From Neopestalotiopsis rosae (lineage: Eukaryota > Ascomycota > Sordariomycetes > Amphisphaeriales > Sporocadaceae): a stretch of 64,000 nucleotides of DNA. The notes beneath the pieces were generated by a model. It made no database searches, was not told where the DNA came from, and worked only from the letters and a program-made list of their open reading frames with translations. The number at the start of each line of letters is the position of its first letter. Positions within the stretch are counted from its first letter, which is position 1. Shown in pieces: positions 22,001 to 32,244 of this stretch. The stretch is taken from assembly GCA_023078685.1 (NCBI GenBank), contig JALGAS010000002.1, forward strand, positions 3,100,001 through 3,164,000, written 5' to 3'. Both the position numbers and the translations under genes were made by a program.

Positions 22001-22269
22001 AAACTAATCCTTCGGAAGATATTTGGGTGAGTTTCCTATATGTTTGTAATTGTAGGAGTAGAACTCTAATTTGTGATTCTCAGGACCATGAAGCGGTCCC
22101 TCAAAGGAGGGTAGATGACCAGGGTGCGGTTGGTCACACTCGCAGTTACTGGGTGTCCCGAAATCATTCGGAACTGGTGAAAGTGCCCAATAGTACAGAT
22201 TTCGTGTACACCACCACTGTACAGATTATTTCTCTTATTTTAGAGCGTCAGATCCCGGATGCTTATTAG
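19025..22269 (+). CDS. DUF7580-like / SesB-like alpha-beta hydrolase fusion protein
   Basis: I model six exons, 19025-20871, 20920-21276, 21338-21563, 21623-21682, 21742-22026 and 22084-22269, encoding 986 residues. The start is the first ATG. Residues about 160-520 resemble the fungal DUF7580 domain: CLWKLH, then VTLTQLL, IKRILSVLLGYAVLHLHETS, and PCLVGLAIVIMEL. Residues about 650-735 look like the small RRM-like module that precedes fungal SesB-type hydrolases, ending HGLTPLYDE. The hydrolase follows: DIIAIEGLGTNPFGTF (735-750), nucleophile Ser822 in GQSMGG, GFLGYGVPMKGLQNESLL, IYQFYETNP, and the likely catalytic His953 in SRNHSELV. Family members act as lipase/esterase-like effectors in fungal NLR proteins. 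No NB-ARC or NACHT motif is visible. The fourth intron fits only as GC-AG (GCGAGT donor, GCTAAC branch site); the fifth is 57 nt, stop-free and in frame. If these are wrong, the gene could be split or damaged. Confidence 0.7.
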
Positions 22270-22873
22270 CAAATGACACAACACTATGAGATTTCATCGC
22301 ATACACAGATTTTGAAGTGTGTAATTATTCTACACGTAATTGTGCTTAATATTGTGCCGTAATGCTTTGTGAGCACATCGTGCCTACGAGGGAGGTAGAT
22401 AAATCATCGACAGCATCACAAGCTCGTAGGCTCCAAGGAGTGAATGGACTGCTGGCTATGTAACTCGTGATTCCAGCGAACTTTTTGTTTGAAATCTGTG
22501 ATACAATATTCGAAGAATAGAAAGCATTCAGATATTTGGGAATTTCATTGGAAGCCCTATGTTTATTGAAGGAAGTGGCGCATCGGATGGGCTCGATGCG
22601 CCTATAAACTGCCCATATTCCACACTAAGTTTAGGCCATAGCAATTTTGCCGATGACACACACGCCGCCGTTTACATCATTCCAGCCCCACCATTGAATT
22701 GATTTGCTCATCCCACCAAGGTGTCCAGCGATGTACAATTCCTTCTGGTCGCATCATCTAAGATTTTCAGCAAAAGCTTCACAACACACTCTTTCCACTA
22801 CGACTCCAGCCCCAGTCAATATTTGATAGTTCCTCCGAATTTTGATTTGACCGACTGACACACGAAAGTGATC
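22270..22873. other. Intergenic before tcf25/rqc1
   Basis: About 0.6 kb with no supported gene. It is AT-rich in its first half and should hold the promoter of the following gene. Confidence 0.5.
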
Positions 22874-25171
22874 ATGTCTAGCAGGCAGCTCCGTAAGCTG
22901 CAGAAGCAGAAAGAGCTCGAAGCTCTAGAAAAGCCAGTCTTGGAGGAGAGCGAAGAGAGCGAGGACGAAATCCCGATCGCTAAGCCAAAACCTAGTCTTT
23001 TCTCTGGATTCGCCGCTCTTGGTGACGATGACGACCAGGAGGATGAGGATGAGAACAACGAGCCAGAGCCTGAACCTGAGAAGGAGGAGGAACCAGAGCC
23101 CATAGAGGCGCCAAAGCCGTCTGCGAAGAAGAACAAGAAAAAGAAGAAGAAGGCCAAGAAGGCTACCGAAGATACTTCGAGCAAGGATGTGCGCGATGAA
23201 GCCGAGCAGGATGACGAGATCGAGAAAGCCCTCCGCGAGCTCAACTTGAAGGCGCAAGCTTCCGGCGATGCTACCCATGCCGTGACCACACCTGCCACTA
23301 TTGCCTACGAACGGATATGTGAGCTTTTGCGCATCAACACTTACCACTTGAAGGTGTTGAACGAGATGCGTAACCTTTTTGGGCGGGATGCCATGGAGGC
23401 TGCACACGCCGAAGAACATGAAGAGGAGCACAATCGCACAAGGCGGCGTGGAATGCAGCAGTTGCAGCAGAATGTAGACCTCGAGACTTACCTCAAAGGG
23501 GTACCTGGGAAATCGCTACCAGAAGTCACGCTTCGACGAAATCCATTCTTGCCCGGAAAGGAGACTTGGCCGCGCGCCGCAACAGATGGCCTCACAATGA
23601 AGCAAGTCAAGGATGGAGCCATGGACACCAAATGTGGAGCCGTAGAGTTTGGCTTCGCGCACGATGAGCGCTACAACAGCCTCGAAACAACTTTCTTCCA
23701 GCTTGTTCAAATGTACGACCCCATGCAGCTTGTCCACTTCCTTCACCGGCACCCATATCATATCTCTACCTTGATCCAGGTGAGCAAGGTGGCGAAGCAG
23801 GACCAAAACAATGCATTGGCGGGTGATCTATGTGAAAGGGCACTATTCACCTTTGGTCGAGTATCGATATCGGCTTTCCGCCAGAAGATGGAGGAGGGCA
23901 AGGCACGACTCGACTTTAGAAGGCCAGAGAATCGACAATTCTGGTTGGCCGTGTACCACTACCTGAAGAGCTTGACCATGAAGGGAACATACAGAACAGC
24001 GCTGGAGTGGGCGAAACTTCTTCTCAGCATGGACTTGACTGACCCGTATGGCGTCATTCACTTCTTGCATCCATTGGCAATTCGGGCGCACGAGTCGAAA
24101 TGGTTCATCGATTTCTGCGACTCGGAAGCGCTCGACCACTGTGACACAGCCCAGGACTACATTAGACAGAGTGTTGTGCTTGCTCGTTTGCAACAGAGGG
24201 ATACTGCTGGTGCAAAGGCATTGGCCGTTGAGGGTATGGAACGACTTCCTTGGCTATACAGCGCCCTCTTCAAGTCACTCAATCAAGATGTTCCACGCGC
24301 GATATGGGGCATGGAACCACGCGACGACCACGAGCAGCTGTTTACCGAGTTATACATTCATCAGACCAAGCAATTGTGGGATAACCCACAAGCCATTGGA
24401 CTGCTCAAGGACGCCGCTACTCTTGCGCAGAAGCCAGCGTTGGCGTCCCTGCCCTCACCACCAGTCGCCGGTCGGAATGTTGGCCGCTTCGTCTACCTAG
24501 ATAACACGCCAGCACTGATGGGGTTGGTACCTGGAGGCATGCTACATGGATTTCCAAACTGGGACTTTGATCCTCTCCCACCTGCTCAGCAGGACAACAT
24601 TTTCTCTTACGAGTCACAGTCCCTACCATGGAACCCCGAGCCTCCCGCAGCTGGGACAGGGCTGCAGGCGCTCAACTTGGCCAACATGGGTGGGCGAAAT
24701 GCACTTCAACGGGTGATTGAACGTGCGCGACGACAAGGCGCACCACCCGACGCACTACAAGCCTTGGAGGAAGCAATGGCAGGTCTGGACCCGAATGCGG
24801 ACGGCAATGTGGTCGACCCGGCAGATGACTCGGAAGATCATTTCACGGACGAGGATCAGGAAGCTGACACCAATCAAGAGAACCAACGGGGAATGTGGGA
24901 CGCCTTTGTGGACTACATAATGCCACTCCGGTACGCGCATACCGATAATGATGATAGCGCGGGCCGGCTTGAGCCCAACAGTATGGCACCTGGTGGATGG
25001 CCTGGCGATAGCGACGACGACATGCCCGCCCTTATTCAAGAAACCTTAGAAGACTCGGATGATGACTTGACAGGGCGTAACCCGGGCTCGGCGAATCATG
25101 CCACTAACAGTGCCAGCAGACACGCGACAGTCGAGGATGATTCCGACGATGACGCGCCTGGCAGAGTTTGA
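22874..25171 (+). CDS. Tcf25/Rqc1-family ribosome quality-control protein
   Basis: A single-exon gene encodes 765 residues. The first ATG is at 22874 (MSSRQLRKLQKQKELEALEK), preceded two codons earlier by a GTG in frame. The N-terminus is acidic, then Lys-rich (KKNKKKKKKAKKA near residue 90), as in Tcf25/Nulp1. The conserved Tcf25 core runs from about residue 140 to 560, with FLHRHPYHISTLIQVS, ALFTFGRVS, FWLAVYHYLKSLTMKGTYRT and FVYLDNTPALMGL. In yeast the homologue Rqc1 joins the ribosome-associated quality-control complex with Ltn1 and Rqc2 and helps ubiquitin-chain formation and extraction of stalled nascent chains. The C-terminus is acidic and low complexity. No intron is seen. Confidence 0.92.
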   Translation: MSSRQLRKLQKQKELEALEKPVLEESEESEDEIPIAKPKPSLFSGFAALGDDDDQEDEDENNEPEPEPEKEEEPEPIEAPKPSAKKNKKKKKKAKKATEDTSSKDVRDEAEQDDEIEKALRELNLKAQASGDATHAVTTPATIAYERICELLRINTYHLKVLNEMRNLFGRDAMEAAHAEEHEEEHNRTRRRGMQQLQQNVDLETYLKGVPGKSLPEVTLRRNPFLPGKETWPRAATDGLTMKQVKDGAMDTKCGAVEFGFAHDERYNSLETTFFQLVQMYDPMQLVHFLHRHPYHISTLIQVSKVAKQDQNNALAGDLCERALFTFGRVSISAFRQKMEEGKARLDFRRPENRQFWLAVYHYLKSLTMKGTYRTALEWAKLLLSMDLTDPYGVIHFLHPLAIRAHESKWFIDFCDSEALDHCDTAQDYIRQSVVLARLQQRDTAGAKALAVEGMERLPWLYSALFKSLNQDVPRAIWGMEPRDDHEQLFTELYIHQTKQLWDNPQAIGLLKDAATLAQKPALASLPSPPVAGRNVGRFVYLDNTPALMGLVPGGMLHGFPNWDFDPLPPAQQDNIFSYESQSLPWNPEPPAAGTGLQALNLANMGGRNALQRVIERARRQGAPPDALQALEEAMAGLDPNADGNVVDPADDSEDHFTDEDQEADTNQENQRGMWDAFVDYIMPLRYAHTDNDDSAGRLEPNSMAPGGWPGDSDDDMPALIQETLEDSDDDLTGRNPGSANHATNSASRHATVEDDSDDDAPGRV

Positions 25172-26249
25172 TAAGTCGCAATCATGAAATTTAGATACCA
25201 TCAAATATTAGACAGCCACTAGTGGCCAGTATTGTACTATGTAGCTGAGTGGTAGTGTAGAGGATATTGAATCCCATATGGCTGCCAAGACTGGAGAGCG
25301 TACCCGAGAAGCCGCCTGACGGGATGGCCACGTGTTGCATATCCGTAGATCAGGTACAGTGCAGATCAAGATGAGATGACAAGCACACTACTATGTGAGG
25401 ACGCGCATGCCCATCTTTGGCAATATTGAGCAAATATTGATTCCATAGTGCGATACGAAAAACGACTTTCAACCTAAATCTTGCAACTGTGTCATTTCTT
25501 TTTGATATTGGGGTTGCCGTATCGTCGTCTAAAATGGTCGGACCAGACAATGAACAGGGCAGATTTCAAAGCGAGCTTAATCTCAGCAGCCCATACATTG
25601 AGCAAGTTTCAGTCCCCATCAAGTCGTTTCTACTCATTCGTTTCAGCGCCACCCCTCTGAGCTGAATACGCCGCACTGTGCGGAAGATCATGGGCTGAAT
25701 AATGTTGAGAAGTGTAGGGAAATGCATTGGCTGACAACCTGTGATATGCTGATTTGCAATCATGACTTCGATGACAAGCAGTGCGTCTTTGTGGGTAGCT
25801 ACTGTATGCAATGTCGACTTTTGACACGGCGTTCGCGTGCTACCTAGCACTAGGCTAATAATAAAGTAGCAGCAATGAGACCCCTCCTCCAAAGGAGTGG
25901 ACGTGGCTGTAGGACGGCTTGGCTCAGATCTACGTTCTGCCGCCCTGTCCGTGTGATAAACTTGCTCAAGAACCCCCATTAGTAATGATACTACTTGCGT
26001 AAAGTGAGTAATAGGTAAGCGGCGGAACAAAGACGAAGCCCATTCAATATATATAAAGACGTGCCTTAAACTGTAGTCATCGCTCCTTTCCTCTTGTAAT
26101 ATTTGAACAACACTTAGAGATACCCCCACCAACCAAAAGATATAAAGCCGACGACTTTGTTAAGAGACTCCGAATCTCAACTACTAAACCACCCCGCGCA
26201 CCCCACCTTTTGACAGACCAACACAGAACAAACCACCACATTCATCACA
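25172..26249. other. Intergenic, promoter and leader of atx1
   Basis: About 1.1 kb. The minus strand keeps an open frame of 188 codons (25566-26132), but it starts with TTG, shows no domain and overlaps the atx1 promoter, so I do not call it. Two TATA-like boxes (26048-26058 and 26141-26147) precede an A/C-rich leader. Confidence 0.55.
26141..26147 (+). promoter_or_regulatory. TATA-like box for atx1
   Basis: TATAAAG lies about 105 bp upstream of the ATG. A stronger TATATATAAAG occurs at 26048-26058. Either could set transcription; the A/C-rich leader after 26160 favours strong expression. Confidence 0.4.
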
Positions 26250-26734
26250 ATGGCTGAGAACCACACTTACAAGTTCAACGTCTCCATGAGCTGCGGCGGC
26301 TGCTCCGGCGCCGTTGACAGAGTCCTCAAGAAGCTCGACGGTAAGTAAAAAACTACTTTAGCTCACAGCGCATCCTCTCGTGGTGAGGCACTCGAGGCAG
26401 CGGGTAGGGGCTTTGGACGTTGTGCGCTCTGGCGCATCTTCCCGAACCAGGCCGCCCCTTGTTTCCAAGTTGCCCCCTTTGCGTGTCATGTTTGCCCTCA
26501 CCTCCCAAAACACCAGTCCTGGGGCTAACGAGCGTCTTTTGCACCCTTACAGGCATCGAGTCCTACGACGTTTCCCTCGAGAAGCAAGAGGCCACCGTCA
26601 TTGCCAAGCCCGAGCTCGACTACGAGACCGTCCTCAAGACCATCAAGAAGACGGGCAAGAAGGTCAACAGCGGCGAGGTCGACGGCGTCAGCAAGAGCAT
26701 TGAACTTCCTGCTGAGGTCTCGGCTGCTGCTTAA
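26250..26734 (+). CDS. atx1: Atx1-type cytosolic copper chaperone
   Basis: Two exons, 26250-26340 and 26553-26734, encode 90 residues. The heavy-metal-associated fold is complete, with the copper site MSCGGC (Met13, Cys15, Cys18) and the KKTGKKV loop near residue 70, where Lys shields Cu(I) in Atx1. Atx1 carries copper from uptake transporters to the Ccc2-type P-ATPase of the secretory pathway. The 212-nt intron has a GTAAGT donor and CAG acceptor and falls after the aspartate of LKKLDG, a common position in fungal atx1 genes. Length is slightly longer than yeast Atx1 (73) through a short tail ending AEVSAAA. The assignment is firm. Confidence 0.95.
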
Positions 26735-27135
26735 AAGAACAACAACAAAGATGCGGGATTACCTTCAAGTAAATTGAAAGGATGAAGAGCGGTCAGGGCA
26801 AGGTATATAGGCGGAAAACCGGACTTGTTTGTCGGATATCCCAGAGGAAGGAACGCCCCCCGAACCGCCTCGTGTGCCTAGAAAAGGCGCACCCGGCATT
26901 GTGATTAGCGGTCAAATAAATAAAGCGTCATTGGAATTTCTACATTTTGCACATTCTTCACTGAACTATATCATTAATGTTGCGGTGTTTGCATATGTGT
27001 TTGTTCCCCCACACGACTGCGAATATAGAGTCCATGCATCAACACGCTTGAATTGACTTTTGAGCAAATATGGTCACGTACGAATATCACGATTTGTTGC
27101 AGCAGCTTGTTACAATTTGTTCTTCATTTTCCTGA
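26735..27135. other. Convergent 3' region between atx1 and the phosphoesterase gene
   Basis: About 0.4 kb between two converging stop codons, AT-rich after 26920. It should hold both polyadenylation regions. No gene seen. Confidence 0.5.
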
Positions 27136-28427
27136 CTACATTCCTTGCGGGATCTTGTACTCTGGCAGACTCTTATCTCCATCAAAGACCCTGCCGCTAC
27201 CATCATAGGGCGACTCCTTGAACTCGTCCGTCTGCCATGCTTTGCGGATGGATTCGAGGATCGGCTGCCCACCAGCTCCCGTCAGCTTCAGGTTTGGCGG
27301 CGGTACCTCCAATTTCGACTCGTTGTGAAGGAAACCAGCATATGAAATCGAGTTGTCCACACTGCCCACATTCTCGGGGTCCTTGTTGGCGTATCCCGTC
27401 ACGTCTGCCACGAACTTGAAGACATTGGCGCCAACATCGTATCGCCCAAGGTTGGACAAATCCCAGTTATTCTCGACTGTGGCGAGCACCGAGTAGTGCG
27501 TGTAAAAGTCATTGTCCTCGGTGCCCTGAGACGACTTTGGAATGCCGTTGCCCAGCAGCAGCGAGACGATCTGGTTGGGCTTGCCGTAATCTTCGGACTC
27601 GTCGTACGTCAGCTGAATGACGGTCGATTCGGCAAAGGCTCCGTCGGCCAGAAGCGGTAGCAGGAACTCGTGTGCCCACTTGGTCGCGTAGGACAAGGTT
27701 GTGTTGTGTCCATCGTTGTTCATGTTTGGCGACATCATGATGAACTGAGGGAGTGTACCAGCTTCAAAGTGGCGCTGGAAATCGCGGAATGACAGTAGGT
27801 GTGCCAGCCTTTCGCCCTTGTGGTTGACGCTGTCGAAGGAGACGTAATGACTGGCCGAAGAGTGTCAGAAGAGCTGCAGACTGTTTTCCTCAAGAGGAAC
27901 TTCCTCGGCATCAACTCACTTGTGCTTTCTAACATAATCCCAGGTGCCATCTGGTGCATAGCTGCCAGCAGCCATGTAGCCCGGTCCTGGGTTACCCTCA
28001 AAGTAGCCTCCCCAGCTGATATCTTTCTCCTCCAACAAGTCTACGACCGTGGATACATTGGTCGGCAATCGCACCACGTCGTCGTGGTTAAGACCGAAGT
28101 AGTCGCCAGCTACTGATGCGAGGTAGTTTGGCTGACTAGGATGCGTGTGCGCATAGTATCTTGTCTGCGAGATACCGTATCGCTTGAGATCGATGAAGTC
28201 GGGGTCTGCAATCACTTTCGCAAAGTCCTGCATTGATCGAATGCATTAGTATTGCGTTTGCGAAAGTGCAAAGTCATGTTCCTGCATGCATATTTCATCG
28301 TACATACCTGATTCTCGAGCCATATGCTGATGAATCTATCAAAAGCTTTACCCGGTACGATTGCGCATTGTACTAGAGCTACCTGCAACAGCAAGCAGCT
28401 CGTTATCATGGAAGCCAGCAAAGACAT
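27136..28427 (-). CDS. Secreted acid phosphatase / phosphoesterase-family protein
   Basis: Three exons, 28427-28308, 28227-27920 and 27850-27136, encode 380 residues. The ATG at 28427 opens a signal peptide (MSLLASMITSCLLLQVALVQC). The body belongs to the phosphoesterase family that contains fungal acid phosphatases and bacterial non-haemolytic phospholipase C. Metal-site signatures are visible: FISIWLENQDFAKV (Glu-Asn), HPSQPNYLAS, MMSPNMNNDGH and LTYDESEDYG. These enzymes release phosphate from monoesters or phospholipid heads outside the cell. Donors are GTATGT and GTGAGT. Several N-glycosylation sequons occur (NVS, NTT). There is no clear GPI-anchor tail. Precise substrate is not determinable. 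Confidence 0.9.
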
Positions 28428-29647
28428 GGCCTGGTCGCTGATGAACACCTCAAGTCATGATCATGAGGATTCTCTGCAAGAAAGAAAGATTGACACGCGT
28501 GCGTCTCCCTTGTCCGACCTTTGTTGCCGCGCTACTGTTCGAGGGATTCGAGGCTTTGACACATCTCACCAAAGGGTCCAGGCACACAGGGTCTCAGCAA
28601 TTAAGGATGCACCCGCTATGGATCGCGCTTGCTAAATACAACCTTGGCGTGTACCTACAGAGTGCCGAAGCGAAGCACTGGCGAACAGATACTGCCGTGT
28701 TACAGTCGTTAAGAGGCACTTCGGCAGTATTCCGGATACACCGCCTGCTATGTTCAGATAAGCATTGGACCCATTGCACTAAGACTCTAGAAATGCTCTC
28801 TGAATCTGCGGCTTTGGAGCACCATCATTGGCTGTTTAGGCTGTCCCGAATCTTTGTCAGTATGACTACGCCGGGCACTCGCCGGGACGCCTGCCGAAAC
28901 AGGTTGAAAGTCGTTATACTATACTATTCCTAGTGTGACGCAAGTGTTGGTCATAGTATCATATACGGAAGAGTATAAATTTGACCATGAATTCTTCTCA
29001 GCATGTGCCGAGATACGGCACATGAAGAGGATCGTTGGGTGATTAGTTCTAACATATGGGACAGGGCATGACTAATGAAGCTCGGAGACAAAGCTCGGAG
29101 ACCGAGCAAAATGTCGGACTCAGCACTAGCAGTCAGGCTACCACCTCACTAAACAGTACAATACCTTCTCGGAGCGCCCCATTCGCGCATCTTGACAGCA
29201 ATGTCGCTTTTCGTCATTTACGATCTAATCAATCTGATCTTTAGGTGATCTTGAGACAAGAGGTACACCGAAGTCGGTGACGTGGCTTACACAGCAAGCA
29301 GGAAAAAGTATAGCAGGGTTGATCGGCTCTGTCACTGCCAATATAGTACGGCACACTCTTGTCTCGGACACAATTTTCTATAACCAATTTTCTTTTCCCA
29401 AGCAGCCTGATAAGAGGAAGTACACGCGGCAAAGCAGGATAGGCTGTTATCCGAAGATCCTTACTCTGTGGCTTGAGTCCCACCTATTCCTGCTGGGTAC
29501 CTCTTCATCTAGTCACGCGGACTTGTGGACAGCCAGCCCATTACCTAGATCTGACTGGTCTGCGCCTTTTCCATACTATTGGCCTACCGTCTGACTATAC
29601 TTGACATAATCCGAGCCGAGATCTTGTCTAACAGCTCAGCCTCAGCC
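28428..29647. other. Divergent intergenic region with a CCG-N5-CGG palindrome
   Basis: 1.2 kb between the divergent phosphoesterase and Zn2Cys6 genes. A 158-codon ATG frame (28457-28933) has no domain and is not called. A perfect 9-bp inverted repeat lies at 29002-29024. A 62-codon ATG frame at 29056 could be an upstream ORF of the regulator if transcription starts early. Confidence 0.5.
29002..29024. promoter_or_regulatory. Perfect 9-bp inverted repeat, everted CCG-N5-CGG
   Basis: CATGTGCCG and CGGCACATG flank a 5-nt spacer (AGATA). The core CCG-N5-CGG is an everted pair of the triplets bound by Zn2Cys6 proteins, and the arms carry E-box-like CACATG. It lies about 575 bp from the phosphoesterase ATG and 624 bp from the Zn2Cys6 regulator ATG. 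Binding is inferred. Confidence 0.55.
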
Positions 29648-32244
29648 ATGTCCAGCAACGCAGGCGACCAGGAAAAGCATCCGAATCCTTCGGAGGATGG
29701 TACTCAGGACGACGATGACCAGCACGAAGAGGGCGGACCCAGAAAACGCCAGAGAGTGAGGCTGTCATGCCTTGAGTGTCGTCGCCGTAAGCTCTCTTGC
29801 TCACGAGACTTACCTTGCGATCGTTGTATCAAATCTGGTACACCGGAGAAGTGTACATACGAGACTCGACCTGGCGGCGCGACTGTCGTCCCCATCTCAG
29901 CCGCTGGTGTGGCCAATGGAGCAAATGTAGGAGTTGCTGGCGGTCGAACCGTGCCCGTCGACTTGACGCGCCCAGGCATGCGGAGAGAACAAGACGTTCT
30001 CAAGGACGCCGCCAAGGATCATGACCGCATCCGCAAATTGGAACTCGAAGTTGCGCAACTCAGAAGCGCCTTGGCAAAGCAGACATCGGTAGATGGCACA
30101 ACAATAGCAGCGACGCCATCGACAGCCAAGGATGTTATCGCCAAGGACAGCCCACTAGACATTCCTGTGCCATCATTTCTTCGGCGGAGTAAGCCAGGGT
30201 CGGACGGACTGGACTTCAAGTTCGTCAGAGGCCACAACTTCAAGACCAGGTTCTTCGGCCCACACAACGCCTGGTCATGCTTCCGAGAGTTGACAGGCTT
30301 GACGCCGTTCATGAGAGAGACAGCAGAAGAGTGGCTACGGCCGCTCAACATTGCCAACAAGGACCGCAAGAAGAGAGGCGAAAACCGGCAAAGACTATTC
30401 GAAGCGCCGGACGCTGATCTCGAGGCACTGGTACCATCAAGGGAGGAGACCGACTCGTTGGTGGCCGTCTACTTTGATCAGTTCGAACAATTACACCGCA
30501 TCGTCCACGTGCCTACGTTCAAGCGTGACTATGAAAAGTTCTGGGAACCGAACCCGACAAGGACTGGCGCCTTTACCGCGCTACTTCTAGCTGTTCTTGC
30601 CACATCTGCCTGTATGGATATGCAGACAACGTCGAAATACGTTGGCGTCAAGTCAAATGCTTTCCAGACGGCCGAAAGATGGACAAAGGCGTGTGATGTG
30701 TGGTTGACTAAGCAAAGCCACAAGCACAGAAAGATGTTGCACTATCAAGTCAGTTCTACACCAGCTCCCCATTCACTTGTACCACGAAATGAATCTAGAA
30801 TCTAGAAACTAACAAAACACTTCAGGTGATGTGCTTACTATATCTCGCAAAAAGGGCCAACGTCATCAAGAAGAAGCAATATTGGACAAACTCTGGCTCC
30901 CTCCTCAGAGAGGGCATCATGGTGGGCTTACATCGCGACGGAGATGAAGTGTCGAGCAAGATCACGCCATACTACCGAGAAATGCGCCGACGATTATGGG
31001 CAACAATCATGGAGTTTGACCTCCAAGCATCATTCGATCAAGGCGTTCCCACCCTTCTGAGTCAACTCCCCATCGACGCAAAGGCACCCCGCAACATCGA
31101 CGACGACGAATTCGACGAACACACTGAGGAGCTACCAATGCCCAAAAGCGCGAGCGAGTACACGTTCTCGTCCTACCAGCACATTGCCAGACAAAGCCTG
31201 CAGACGAGACTGGAGCTCAACCGAGTCATGACGGGTCCAATGGCCGATCTTGATTGGGATCGAGTCACCAGTTACTGTGAGATGATCACTACCGAGATCG
31301 ACGGGCTACCGCCATGGGATAACGAGGAGCTGAACAAGACCAACGACTCTCGGAAGCCGGTACTCGCACACACACTATTGCATATCCAGTTGCGGCAATA
31401 TCTGATTCCGCTGCTTCAACCATATCTCAGGTTAAGGCAACACAACTCAAAGTATCAGTTCGCCGAGTTCATGTACTATACAGCTGCTCGTGACATTGCC
31501 ATGATGCACAATCGGCTCTTCCAAAAGGGTATCCGCACGCTCTACTACTTGCGAGAAGATATCATGCATGCGGCGATAAGTCTCTGCAGTGTGTCGTTGC
31601 ATCAACCCAAGGGTAAGATTCCCCCTTCGAAAATCTATGGCTACAATTCACTAACATCACCACCAGGCTCAACAAGCTTAATCATGTGCAACATTGAGGA
31701 AACGCTCAAACTCATTGCAACAATGATATCGATCAAAGAGGACCGCATTCTGAGATGTGGTAACAATGACCCGTGGGGCTACTCATCAATGTGCGCTGCC
31801 TTAGGCCTCCTTGAGACGCATCTAGGCAAGAAGACGTTTGAAAACGCCAAGGCATCGGCAGCAGAACGCTTCATCAGTCTGCACTACAAGCTACTGGCGT
31901 ACCAAATACCGCCTTTCCCCGATCCCGACGCCGAAGACGGGCATGGTTCCGCTGGCGCCGGGCCCATGCCACGTGGTGCTGGTCAGGAGCACCCAACGCC
32001 AGGCCGACCCAAGCAAACGCCACCCTACTCTGCCGACGGCACGCCCGTCAACTCGATGCAGCTGGGCACAACGCCGTACCACCGCGACGGGCTCCCGCTG
32101 TCGATGCCTTGGTTGCTGCCACCAACGACAGACGCGGCGCCCATGATGCCCAATCCTGAGCTCAATTCCGGATTGGAGCTTATTGGTATGGATTTGAATG
32201 ACTTATGGAGCGGTAACGACTGGTCTGGGATGGACTTGATGTAA
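29648..32244 (+). CDS. Zn2Cys6 transcription factor with fungal-specific TF domain (first of two)
   Basis: Three exons, 29648-30748, 30826-31612 and 31667-32244, encode 821 residues. The start is the first ATG after a non-ATG open stretch. The binuclear cluster is canonical, with Cys41, 44, 51, 57, 60 and 69 (C-x2-C-x6-C-x5-C-x2-C-x8-C). A coiled-coil-like helix follows at about residues 125-145. The fungal-specific transcription factor domain covers roughly residues 275-640, with the conserved REGIMVGLHRDGDEVSSKI and EMRRRLWATIMEFDL. The second intron (54 nt, GTAAGA donor, CACTAAC branch site) is in frame and stop-free, so a caller may retain it. The tail is Pro-rich and ends in an acidic/Trp segment (DLWSGNDWSGMD), a possible activation region. 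Nuclear DNA-binding regulator; targets unknown. Confidence 0.9.

Noticed and set aside
25427..25434. TGAGCAAA, reverse complement of a yeast Mac1 copper-response element, upstream of atx1
   Set aside because: Single copy about 800 bp away, a short motif expected by chance (another copy lies at about 27060), and atx1 is not a typical Mac1 target.
25566..26132. 188-codon antisense frame upstream of atx1
   Set aside because: Starts at TTG, has no recognisable domain, and covers the atx1 promoter region.
28457..28933. 158-codon ATG frame in the divergent intergenic region
   Set aside because: Composition and sequence show no protein-like pattern or domain; it starts within the phosphoesterase upstream region. 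Transcript data could reverse this.
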